A stretch of DNA of 64,000 nt from NCBI RefSeq assembly GCF_043641665.1, contig NC_092193.1, positions 3,860,001 through 3,924,000 on the forward strand, read 5' to 3'. The notes beneath the pieces are model-generated. The model did not search any database and was not told the origin of the DNA. It saw only the letters and a program-made list of their open reading frames with translations. The translations under genes and the position numbers were made by a program. Shown piece after piece: positions 51,501-63,344 of the stretch (the stretch's first letter is position 1; each line of letters opens with the position of its first letter). Origin of the DNA: Enoplosus armatus (lineage: Eukaryota > Chordata > Actinopteri > Centrarchiformes > Enoplosidae).

Positions 51501-54341
51501 AAGAAATCAAAGAACTCCAGCTGGTTGAGGGACAAGAGACAGATTCAGAAAAGGCAGCTTAGATATCCTAACTTTTATTCTTTATTCAGCAGCTGTTTGC
51601 ATCAAAGCAAAGATGAATAAGACTCTAGAAGGAACAACAAACACCAGTGCCCGATAATCCACTGGGACAGGTTCATGTAAAACAGCGTAAAACCTGAACC
51701 TGGATCTCCTCTCTCCTCCTACAGGTACGACTATGTGGAGGTTTACAACGGCGGGGAGGAGCTTTCACCCATGTTGGGAAAGTTTTGCGGGAAGATCGCA
51801 CCGTCTCCGATCATCTCCAGCGACAGCCAGCTCCTCATCAAGTTCGTGTCTGACTATGAGACGCACGGGGCGGGATTCTCTGTTCGCTACGAGGTCTTCA
51901 AGACAGGTGCGTAGTGGTCTGTGGTTTCAAATAGAACTGAAATGTCCCTGTTGTTTGCTGCTTGTGTTGGAGAGCAACATCAGCTAAAAGCTTGAGGAAG
52001 AGTTGCAATTGTTCTGCAGTTTTCTGCACACTCACACTGAATGTGATGAATCGCCTCATGGAAAACAGCCAATTTAAATTCAATTGTAGTTTAGTTTCCA
52101 CGGGTTTGTTCTGTAGCTTTTGGATCAATGGCATGCATCACGTTAACCAGCAATAAATACTTTCTTTTGCCATTTTACATATTTCAGGAGGCTGGCAGGC
52201 TGTTCAAGGGATGATAACACGTCAAACAGACTAAAGTTTTGATAATTCCTCTGTGACTTAAAAGGGAAATCTGGTGTCATACAGCCTGGCTGTCATATGC
52301 AGAGGTTTGGCATTGTACTCACCAAGTTAACTGATGAGATCTGGGAACACGGCCCTCAGGTGTTTTAGGTAAAACCCTCTAGAGATTGACAACCAATCAA
52401 CAATAACAAATGATGAGATGTGACCGTGACAATACTCAGATATATAGGCCTGTGGGAAATAAGGGATTATTCCTGACATTTTAGATGATGTCAGTTTTAT
52501 CTCCAAACAAAGCGTTTGAGATAATCTGGATACATTTTTGGCTAGTTAACAAGCTGTCTGATCAGCTGCTTGTTTCTTGCATGGATTTTCTTTTTTTTTA
52601 AATATATTTTTGGGTCATTTTTTGCCTTTATTGGATAGTGATATCAAACCCGGGCCACTGGTGAGCCACTGGGGTGCCCCCTTTGCCCGGATTTTCTAGC
52701 AATATTATCGTAATAGAGATGAGAGCCCAAACCCAAAAAAAAATCCAAATAATTCTTTTTACTTACATGTTTGATCAAACTAGTGACCAGCATCCTAAAA
52801 TAACCTCAGAGAACATCGTCAAAAATGTGTCCACACTCATGTCCAAGGTTGTCCAAACAGCCTGAGCTGAACCTCTGGTACACTGACCTCTAAGCTGCAA
52901 GTTAAATAAACTCAAAGACCCAGAATTCCATTGGAGGAACAGCGAGTCCCGGCTGGGGCAGGATGCTAGCAGGATAGACCTACATAAACACTGCCTGTCG
53001 GGGAAGGAACCTTGCTCCCGTGTCCTACATTTGTATTTGCTCTTCCCTCTTGGGTCCACTTGAGTGGCTGCCAAACGGCGAGTCTCCTGTGGCCACTTCA
53101 GTTTCCACCAATGGGGACTGGAGATAAATCAGATAAAAAGGGAACATGCAGTTTACGTGAGATTCCTCTTCTTCTTTTCTTTTTTTTGTTTGCACCCCTG
53201 AGAGCAATAACCATTCACAGAATCACAGGATCCAGGAATAAAAATCCCCAGGTGGACCTATGTTTAAGAGTACTGTATTGTAATATGAAAAATGGATCGG
53301 CGAGTGCTCTTTTTGTACTTAAATGAGGAGTAAGGCAGTAATACAAGCAGGGTCTGTTCTCTCCAAGCTACAAAGTATGGCCCTACTTCTGATACGCCTT
53401 TCAAATCTGCTTGTACTGACTGCAATTTCAGGGTGCAAAGTGGTGAATGACAGGATGTTATTAGAGAGTCAGTGTAATAAATCTTTAAAAGTAGGTCAAC
53501 AGAGTATCAGCTTAGAAGGAACATTGGTCCTGAACATTTTCCTGGTGGGAAGATAGAGCCAAGCATTTATCTAAAAACCTGAAAACTTAATCAAACCAAG
53601 TGATCTGCAAAGCTGGAGCCAAGTGAGAAAATACTAAAATGTAAAATAAGTGTCAGTCGTCGATCAGAAGACCTCATCCTTAGCAGTTTGCCCAGTTTTC
53701 ATGGAATTATAGATTTTGTTTTGTTTCTTTTTTTTTTTTAAACATTGCTAAACCTTTTACGAGGCAAACTGAGGATCATGTGATACGATAAAAAGCTCCA
53801 CAGCAGCTACGACAGTGACCTTGTTGTGAGGCGGTTTGACCACGAGAGCGCTGAGATATTTAAATCTAAATCGATCACCGCTCGGACTGTCTTATATTAA
53901 TGCGGTTAGTGGATGAATAAAGCGAGCGAGTTTGATTCTGTTATGTCGTCAGGTCTGCTGGTGTGAAGCTGCAGGGTATGAGCGAGGCGGAGATGCCAGA
54001 TGTGTGTGTGTCTCTGCTGCTGCTGCTGCTGCTGCTGTGCCTCCTTGTGTTTGAGAAACAGAGCGACTGTCTTCCTGTTGTTAAGCACGTCTGTCTCCTC
54101 ACTACCGGCTACAGTTCAGCTACAGGACGGACGCTTCGCTTTACTGTGTGGGTGGGTGTTTCTGTGTGTGTGTGTGTGCGCGTGTGCGTGTGTGTGTGCG
54201 TGTGTGTGTGTGTGTGTGTGTGAATGGGCCTTGATCGACCTTTTTTGTATGTTTACTCAGATGATTTTTTGTTTGTCTCGTGTTGCTATGTGCCTATTTC
54301 TGTCCATCTTTGCAATTCAGTGTATGTATCTGGCTTCCTTT

Positions 54342-54381
<40 letters not shown>

Positions 54382-57300
54382 CAGACAGGTGCATGGGACC
54401 CCAGGCTCATTTAGCTAATGGGCTGTTTGTCCTTGGAGGCAACAGGGGTGACCTGCAGATGAGATGGATGCTCTGGCATAGAAGAGGGGCTTGGAAACTA
54501 GGACAGCATGTGTGGGGGAGTGTGTGTGTGTGTGTGTGTGTGTATGCGTGTGTGTATGCGTGTGTTGGCCTCAATATGGGTCCTCTACCCTCTAACAAGT
54601 TAAAAACAACACTTGTACTCACTCAGGTAATCCTCCCTCCCATGTTGCTGCCTTCCATTACAGTCAGAGCAGCACATTGAAACTGGCTGCTAAACGGAGC
54701 TGCTGCTCTGGTTACAAACAGGCTTCACTCAAACAGACCTCCATCTTTGTCGCTCTCTCTCCCTCTCTCTTTCTCTCTCTCTCCCTCTCTCTCTCTCTCT
54801 CTCCCTCTCTCTTTCTCTCTCTCTCTCTCTTTTTGTCCTTTGATTTATTCGATATACATTTTAGATATCAGACATTTTAACTTTGCACGCCAACAAAACA
54901 ATAAAACACATTTGATAAAAGTAAAAAGTGACTACAGACTTGACTTTAACACCAAAAACTGAAGTTGCTCCTACCAACCGTTGGCTTCTCGTAACCATGA
55001 CGACCATAGCCAGAGCCACAGCTACCACTGAGGACACTGACATCATGTCCCCTGTATTTCTGTGAATTTGGGGGATTTAATGTGGGGGACACATGGTGGA
55101 TTTTATTTAAGGCTTTTTCTGATTCAATATCATTAAATGTGGCTGTTTTTATGCAAATCAAGTATGTTTAATTAAAATGAAATGATGGGATTGAGTATTC
55201 AGCAGGATTATATTCTTGTGAAGAGATCTTTGAAACAGTAGACCGATGAACTGAAGAGTTAGATTGATAAACATAATGTAAGTTGTTTTAGTCCTGAGTT
55301 ATCTTTGTAACGCATTGAGAAGTTTTTGAGTTACTTTAAAGTCTGATTGATTTTGACATGTGTCTTTCATACCTTTTATCTGTCCGTGGCCTCATCCCTC
55401 TTTCGTTACCTCTCCTCCCTTTTGTCCCTCTCTCTCTCTTCCACGTCTTGTCATTACGATGAGAAACCCCCCGAAACACCACCACGAAAAGCAGAAACCC
55501 TGGTTTAGATGACAGGCTCTGTTTGGCCTTAAAGATGGCGCTCGGCTGAAGTCGGTAAATCTCTGTCTAATGAGCGTTGCGCCGTAAAGCTCCGGCACAT
55601 CCGCCTCTCGCAGCCATAACCATAACCATGACTCCACCCTCCGCTGACCACAGAATACATATCATTTATAAATGATAGCCGAGTGAGCCCTCTTCCTCTT
55701 CGTCCTGGAACTATATTTGCCCCAACTCTCTGGTTTTATTGCAGGTTTTCAAACCAGAAACACATGTCTCAGCGGTTTAGTCGACGGGGTGGGGGGGGGG
55801 GGGGGGTGTCACAGTTGATTGAAGGGTCATTGATAAAAAAGATGAAAGAAAGAAAGAGAGAACGAACCGATGAGAGATGAGAGCAGTGTACCGTGCTGTT
55901 TGAGGAAAGAGCTCGATCGTGTTAGTGAAATGACACAATAACAGATATGGTTGAACACACAATATATATGCAAACACACATCCGGCACAAGGACTTTATG
56001 GCTCACTTGGTCTTTTTGAGACATTTAAACAGAGAGAATATTGGTGTGTATTCAGGACTTATTAAAACAAAGCAAAGCTTGGTTGCAGGTACGGCGGCTC
56101 TGAATGCTTCTCTAGTTCACAACAACATTTGTTTCATCTTCTGTTGATGCAGCGGTTTGTAGGAAGTCAGCCGTTTATTCCACTTCTTAGATGTTTACTT
56201 GCTTGTCGTCAGATCAAAAGGTGCTCTGTTGCACTCACTCACAACGCTCTGAAAAGAAGCAGCTGGTGATGGGCTCAAAAAATGACCTACAGTGGCCCAT
56301 GAGGTTCAGTTCTCACATTAACGCATGATAGAAAAAAAAAACATTGTCCGTTATTTGTTATTTTGCATTATAGGAGCTTTCAAGGATATTTCTGCACTGA
56401 AATCACATGAATGTCTGACCTTGATAGACATACAGCAGCAAATATTTCTCATGAAGCATAGATTTACTCGACCCATCTGCACATTTGACACACGCACACA
56501 CACACGCACACACACACACACACACACACAGGAAAGTGTGCCAGCTGAGCAGGATCGAAGCCTGCCTCGTCCCCTCCACATCATTTATCATGTCGCCCTT
56601 TTAATGACACCACCTGTGTCAACTGCAAGGGGTCCAGTGGAGTGTGTGTGTGTGTGTGTGTGTGTGTCTCTTTGTGTTTCCGTGTGTGTGGATTCATGTT
56701 TAGAGGCATGCTCAGATAACGTGCAGGTCACATCTGCTCTGGCAACATAGGAACCCCCACCCCCAACACACACACACACACCACTCGTGCCTCCAAGAGA
56801 TGTTTGACCCTGGCCCACGCCTCGCGTCGTCTCCCCACAGAGATCAGTCACTGTCTTGTAAACTCGCTCATGTCACTTTACGACAGGAGAGGTGTGACCT
56901 GCCGGCCGCCAGTTGACTGATGCGAGCCGAGGCAGAGATTTTCATGAGCTCGTGTACAAGAAACGACAATGACGTGAGAGCTGCCGCGCTGTTTGCACTT
57001 TTATCAGGAGACATTCACACGTTGTCACGCGTTGTTTCTGCTCAGTGATTGTTTTATTTCTTTATCCTACGATCCAGAGGAGCCTGCGATGCTTATGAGG
57101 AATTGTGAGGTTTTCATGCAACCACAGTGGGTGTAAGTCTGTTTTGTGTTGTATAGAAGGAAAGGATCACACTTCCCTGGACTGTCTCTCAACAGGCAGC
57201 ATCATCTGCGACTGCAGTGGTTGTGAAACAAAGCATTTACAGAGTCTCTCTTGCATCATAATGCTCTCTGTGTCTGTGTCACATCATGAGCAAAGTCCCA

Positions 57301-60300
57301 AAGTGCCGACATGGTCTCACTCTTATCGTCACAAGCTACGTGACAACCTTGGCACATACATGCTTCAACAAACTGTCCCCCTATCATCGACTCATCTTTA
57401 TGTCACATACAGTCCGTTGAAAGTCGTGTAAACCTTCTCAGGAAAAATCCAGAGCCAAGAGAAGAAGTAAAACATTAACTTAATGAGAAGGTGATCAAAT
57501 TCGATGTGAAAATATACCCCGTTATATACCTCCGTCTTCTGTTATTCGACATAGTTCACAATGCCTCGTTCATAATCTAGCTGAACAACATCACACCACT
57601 ACGCAACAATGGTGAGATGAATATTAAAAATGGGAGATGTGTAAACACAACACAGCCGACGATTTTATCACCAGAAGGTGTTACGTGCAAACGCATGAAT
57701 GAAAGTGTGAGAAATGAAACATCATCGTCAGAGGGTGCAAAATAACAGCAGGCGATGTTTGTGGGGATTTTCTTTTGTGTAAGTGAGCAAGTAAAACTTT
57801 ATTTATTTATTTATTTATTTATGCAGTTCCTGGTTAAAGCAATATAATTATTGATGATGAGTAGATATCAAAGAAAATATATCAATCAAAGAGTAGCAAG
57901 AACAAATCAGTTCAGTATTAAAAAATAGGCCTTATAGATAATATTGGAACACAAACCAGGACACAGTAACACACAGTGAACCCATAAAGTACAAAAGAGC
58001 ACTTGGTTGAATGGTTATGTGGGGTAGGGTGTGTGTGTCTAATGAGCTAATAGGGCTGTATTTGTCTGTCTGTGAGTGTATCTGTGCATGTTGTTGTTGT
58101 TTGTTGGCCATGATCTGTCTCTGTAAACAGCCTCTCAGTGTCTGGGACTGTCAATAACCCCCCCCCCCCCCGTCACAACACAGACACAGGCGGCTCCGAC
58201 AGGGGAGGGGACCAATTTGTCTGATCGGCTGGAGATGACATGAGTTTAGTCAATAAAACAAAAGCCATGTTTGAAGGAAATGTTAGCCAGTCACTGGATC
58301 TGTAACTGGGTCTGACAAATTGAACTGGGGTCCTTTTTAACAATTTGTCACTTTTTCTGGAACCAGTTAAGTGGTTTTTCTTATTTTATGATTCAATCAT
58401 GTGATACTGTTATTGACAAAAAGGGAAATTTCCTGTCTCACTGAGAGATTTTTCCCTGAATTCCCTCATTGTTCAGGAGAAAATCTAGTTTTAAGACTCA
58501 GTTAAAGTAAATCTTTATTCCAGTGAAGTCACAGCTGAAGAAGTATTTCAGCGCTGCCAAAGTTTTATACGTACAGAAAGGTCAAAAACGTTTGTAACAC
58601 AAAGTATTTCAGTTTATGTGCATTTCCAAATGTCTATATCCTTATTTTTGCAGCAGGGCAGACACAGGCTCAAACGTTTCTTTAAGGATATTCTGGCAGA
58701 TTCAACATTCATTTTGTATCAACGTCTTGCAGTTTTAGTTTTACAAGTGTTTGCTTTAAATACCTTTTTTCCTTTTCCTTTGTTTCAAAGTACCACAAAC
58801 GCCTCACTCAAGACTGCAAAAAATACTAGTAATAATGAGCAGGACTCCTGGGAGTTCACACTTCTGTCCAAACACGTCTTGACACTTTAAAAACTCATCA
58901 GTATCTTCTCCCCCTGCAGGTCCAGAATGTTCCAGAAACTTTACGGCTCCCAGAGGCATCATCAAGACGCCGGGCTTCCCCGAGAAGTACCCCAACAACC
59001 TGGACTGCACCTTCATGATCTTCGCCCCCAAGATGTCTGAGATCGTGGTGGAGTTCGACAGCTTCGACATGGAGCCCGACACCACGCCGCCGCCGGGCGC
59101 CCTCTGCCGATACGACTGGCTGGAGATCTGGGACGGCTTCCCCGCAGGTGAGGAGAGGCTTTGCTCGGGCTGAGATGGATGATGGGTGAAGTCTGAGAGG
59201 GTAAAAGTGAGCTCAAGCTAACTAGTAAAGGAAATATTTCTAATCAAGTCTTAAAGAAAGACAAAAACAAAGCTGGAGTAATGATGCTACAACTTGAAAT
59301 TGTTCATGTTTTGACTGGTGTAACTTAAACATCCACATGCAAGATGGCGATTATGGAAAATTTCTTCAACTAGCTAAAAAGACATAAAAAAGCGTATTTT
59401 TGAAGCTTTTTATGAACTTTCAAGGAAACAAACTCTAAAGGCTGAGATAAAACAATACAAAACCAGGTCAAAACATGCTATAAAAAGTGCTAAAGGGGTA
59501 TTTCTACCTGCTTGAGCCCCCCTCATAAACAGACTCTTATAGCTAAAGGGAAAAAAAATACAAACTAAGCTATAAAAATGGATGCACTACCAAGATAGAG
59601 CAGTGAGATGAAACTGACAATGTCAGACAGAAAAAAGATAAAGGTGAAAAAATAGAAGGAGAAACAACGGGGCTGGTTCTCCATAGGTGGAGGGAAAGAA
59701 AATGGGATGCAGATGCTGAGGATAAATATGCGGAGCTGTGAAGCAGCAGAGAGAAGAGAAGGATGAGAAGCGCTGAGGACGGCTTCCCCCTGCAGATGTT
59801 GACAGAAAACAGACAGAGATACAGACAGAGACATGTGGAGGATGAGGAGGGAGGAAAACAAAGGATGGATGACTTCCCTGCAGGTGAGACGAGGGAGGAT
59901 TGAGCAATGGAGGCGAAGGCAGAGGCGAAAGACGAGGTGAAGATGGGGGCTGAAGCAGGGGAGAAGGGAAAGCGGGAAGGGATACGTGTTTTTACTCTTT
60001 TGTTTTTGGAAGGCAACTTTTTGTGAATATATCAGCAACAACAGGATGAATCTTTAAACTGACATTTTATCACAACATTTAAGAGCCTGGCGTCTTCAGG
60101 ATTCTTGTTTTTCGAGTCATAGTGGAGCATTCCTCCTTTACAAAAGGATTCGCAGGCTGTCTCAGGAATTTGGCACAGGAGGATAATGCTGTATCTCCTT
60201 GACCTGATTGGCTGGAAATACCAGAGGTTCACTCTTTTTGTTATTAGAAGGGGATTTTTACTGTTATTTTTTGGCCGCTTCGGTACATAGTGTGTCGTAT

Positions 60301-61493
60301 GTGAAAATAGTTTCTCATGGATCTTTAAAACCCTTTTAAAAATGTGGATTGGATAAAAAGAGTTTCAGAGGTTTCTGAAAACACAGTAATGTCTTTAGAA
60401 GAACTTGATCTTCAAAACTCTGAAGGTAGTCAGCATGTCAGCTCTCTCTGTATAATGTCTAACTCTAGTCTTACCTTTCAATTCTAATTCCACCAAACAA
60501 AACCTTAAAAGTCACTTAGAAAGTTCTTAAACTTGAAATATCCCAAATACGAAAAAAGAAAAATCCCTTCCTACTCAATGGTTTCTGCTGTGTGAACTGT
60601 TTTCACCACGTGCTCCACAGCAACATAACATTACAAGGACTCGGCTCCTCACCAAATCTCCCACTGAAATTAAGTTCAGAAGTGTTTTTTGCCTGAGCAA
60701 CACATCTCATGTGTGAATGAGCATGAAAACACCACAAATGATAAAACAAGCCCAATCAGGATATAATATTACGCATTAAAGTAATAGTTAGAATAGAAGA
60801 TCAATACCACTCTCATGTCTCTATGGTAGATGTGAAGCTACAGCTTAGCTTAGCATAAAGACTGGAAACACAGGGAACCAGCTAGCCTGGCTCTGACCAA
60901 AGAGCCACCTACTACCTTTAAAGCACCTTTAAAGCTCCCTAGGAGGGGAATAAACATATCGCCCAAAATGCCTTTAACATACAGAAATATTAGTGACATG
61001 CAGAAGCTTATAATAATCATTAAGCGCTCAGCTGTTACTCAGTCTTTTACTTGAAACTCAACCTCCTGTGCACACATGGAGGCTGGATGTACTGAAAGAG
61101 ACTCCTTCACAGCTTGCTCATTGTTCCCCCACCAACCACATTTTGGAAAATCAGCTCCCTGCACGTGAATGACGGAGACGCATCCTGCTCTACCCTCTGT
61201 TCACACTCCGTCCCTCCGTTTGGACAGCGTTTGTCAGCTTCCATTGTTGTCTAATTAGCCGTACAGTGTGCAGATAATGGTGAGAGCTACATACCTTGGA
61301 CAGGCCTGAGTAGGCTGCCAGGATGCCCACAATACTCGCTGCTGTGCCCAAAGCTTTGCCTGATTATTGCCAGGGAGGAGACTGGCATGGGAACATGAGG
61401 GACACAAAGGCTGGCACAGGTATACAGACAGTGACATACACTTTAAAGCCGAGCCAGCATACATAACATGCCAGGGTCTTTCCTGTCAAATGA

Positions 61494-61544
<51 letters not shown>

Positions 61545-63313
61545 ATTCAGGTGTTTGCATGAATGTGTGTGTGAGTGTGTGTGTGAATGAACTATGTTGG
61601 TGTGTGTTTGTTGCATGAACACGTGTGTCAGCGCAGATAACAAAGCATCTCTGCAGCAGGGTGAAGACCAGGATGTAGTTTTTCATCCCATCAAACGCAT
61701 TTGCAGTGTTCGCACGAACGCCAAACATTCCCATCATGCACTGTTGTTTTTGTTTTTTCTTTTCTTTCAGAGCTTTAAATCTGTTCTTCAAAAGGAAATG
61801 TTTTGTTCTGGTGGGATTTTATCAGACAAACAAGCATCAAGGGCTCATTAGTTTTGGATTTATTCTTCAGACAATCAAATCATTTCTTCAGGAAATTAAT
61901 ATTTTACACAATGTTTCACAAATAAAATTGTAAAAAAAAAAAAATTAAAAAAGAGCTTTATGAATATCCTAAATGGAATTTTTTGGCTTCTTCAGAACAT
62001 TCTTATCATGAGGTTCACTTATTTGGTTTTTCCGAAGCTTTCGGAGACATTTCATGCCTTGAACAGGGTTTGCTCGGTTGTCAGAATATGTCTTAAACTC
62101 CTACGTAGTGATTGTTTATTATGTTTAAATGCTGGAATTTAATCTTCTTCCCCGTGTTGTTTCTATTTCACATATGACCGTTTCCTTAATAAATGTAAAT
62201 GCAGCCATGTTGCTCGAAGGATTTTCCCGTCTTATAGCTGATTGCATCGACAGCAGACAGCCTCACGGCTAAACCATTTTACACTACCTCCGATAAGGCT
62301 GAAATAATTCAAAATGTAATCCGTCACAGATTATCTACGAGCTGCTTTAAACTGCAACTGATAAACAAAACTCGGCATTCCAACGCGATTGCTTTGTGTT
62401 ATTTCTTGGTTATTTCGCCTCCAAGCTGAAGGAGAAGTATAATTTTTGTAACATGTATGACTTCACTCTGGACTGAATGTTCCCTCCGCGAGTCCTCGAG
62501 AGGCTGCAGATACAGTATCGCTACAAAACAGGAGGCACCACAAGCCTGGCGTTGTTTCTCACAGATAAGAACAGGATGAAATGGCCAGCAAACTGTGGGC
62601 AGGCGGCGACGTCAGCACTCACAGTGTTAAGACATGAGACAGGCTGTCGCTGTGTGCTGCATACAAGAGGATCATGTTGTTACAGTTACAGGATGTTAGC
62701 CCCACTGTGTGCCTCTCATGTTTTATCACCAGCGTCTCTTTTTCTGAAATCTCCAGCAGTCTTCCAACAACGCCGACGGTCAGCTGACAACAATTATCAC
62801 AGAATCCTGCACAATTCTTACAAAGCTCGACTTTAGCTTAAACCGTATCGGTCATATTCATATCATATCAATATTATTGTCCATTACTTGTCATGCAGAT
62901 TAAGCAAGGAGATGTCACTTCAGCCTACGATCTTTTTAGGGTTGGTAAACAGTATTTAAAATGTTCCATGATCCACAATTTCAGTATTATTTCCAAGGAT
63001 TTCTCTGAAAAGAAGTATATAATTTTATTACTTATAGGGAAAATAGAGACAGCTGATTTAATTGGTACACTTCCAATTAACTAATTCCAATTACTAGCAT
63101 AAATCAGTGCAGGTCAACTGTGCATTTAAAAAATGTGAAATTTGTCTACAGGCAAGCATACGATTCAACAGATGGAAAATACAGTTTCCTATAATGAATT
63201 AATTTTGGTTTAAATAGACGCTTTCTTTAAAAAATGTATAAATATATAAGTTTTTCCTATAATTAGTACCAAATCTCAGCAATGAGTTAAAAATGTTATT
63301 TTTGCTGTACCTG

Positions 63314-63344
<31 letters not shown>

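Larger units (their letters stand above)
32328..51724 (+). other. nrp1: nrp1 intron 2 (19.4 kb)
   Basis: Bounded by GTAAGA and CTCCTACAG. Contents I can name: three copies of one inverted-repeat element (32949-35355), a Tc1-like transposase remnant (36690-36890), the GGAT minisatellite (37355-38520), CTC, TG and GAGT microsatellites, a tRNA-derived SINE (48830-48968), and two copies of a repeat carrying a CATTCTGGGAAATG-like core. The rest is unremarkable AT-rich intron with no second gene recognised. Confidence 0.9.
51907..58919 (+). other. nrp1: nrp1 intron 3 (7.0 kb)
   Basis: Bounded by GTGCGT and CCCCTGCAG. It holds a reverse-strand SINE (52590-52684), a cluster of CTG, TG and CT microsatellites at 54014-54834, and CA/TG tracts at 56488-56667. 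Nothing else was recognised. Confidence 0.9.

Noticed and set aside
54000..54680. Longest open frame in the window (226 codons, +)
   Set aside because: It runs through CTG and TG arrays and is mostly alternating Cys-Val; a microsatellite artefact inside nrp1 intron 3.
59565..60041. 158-codon minus frame and overlapping companions
   Set aside because: Low-complexity Ser/Phe/Leu/Pro sequence from the purine-rich block; several frames are open at once.
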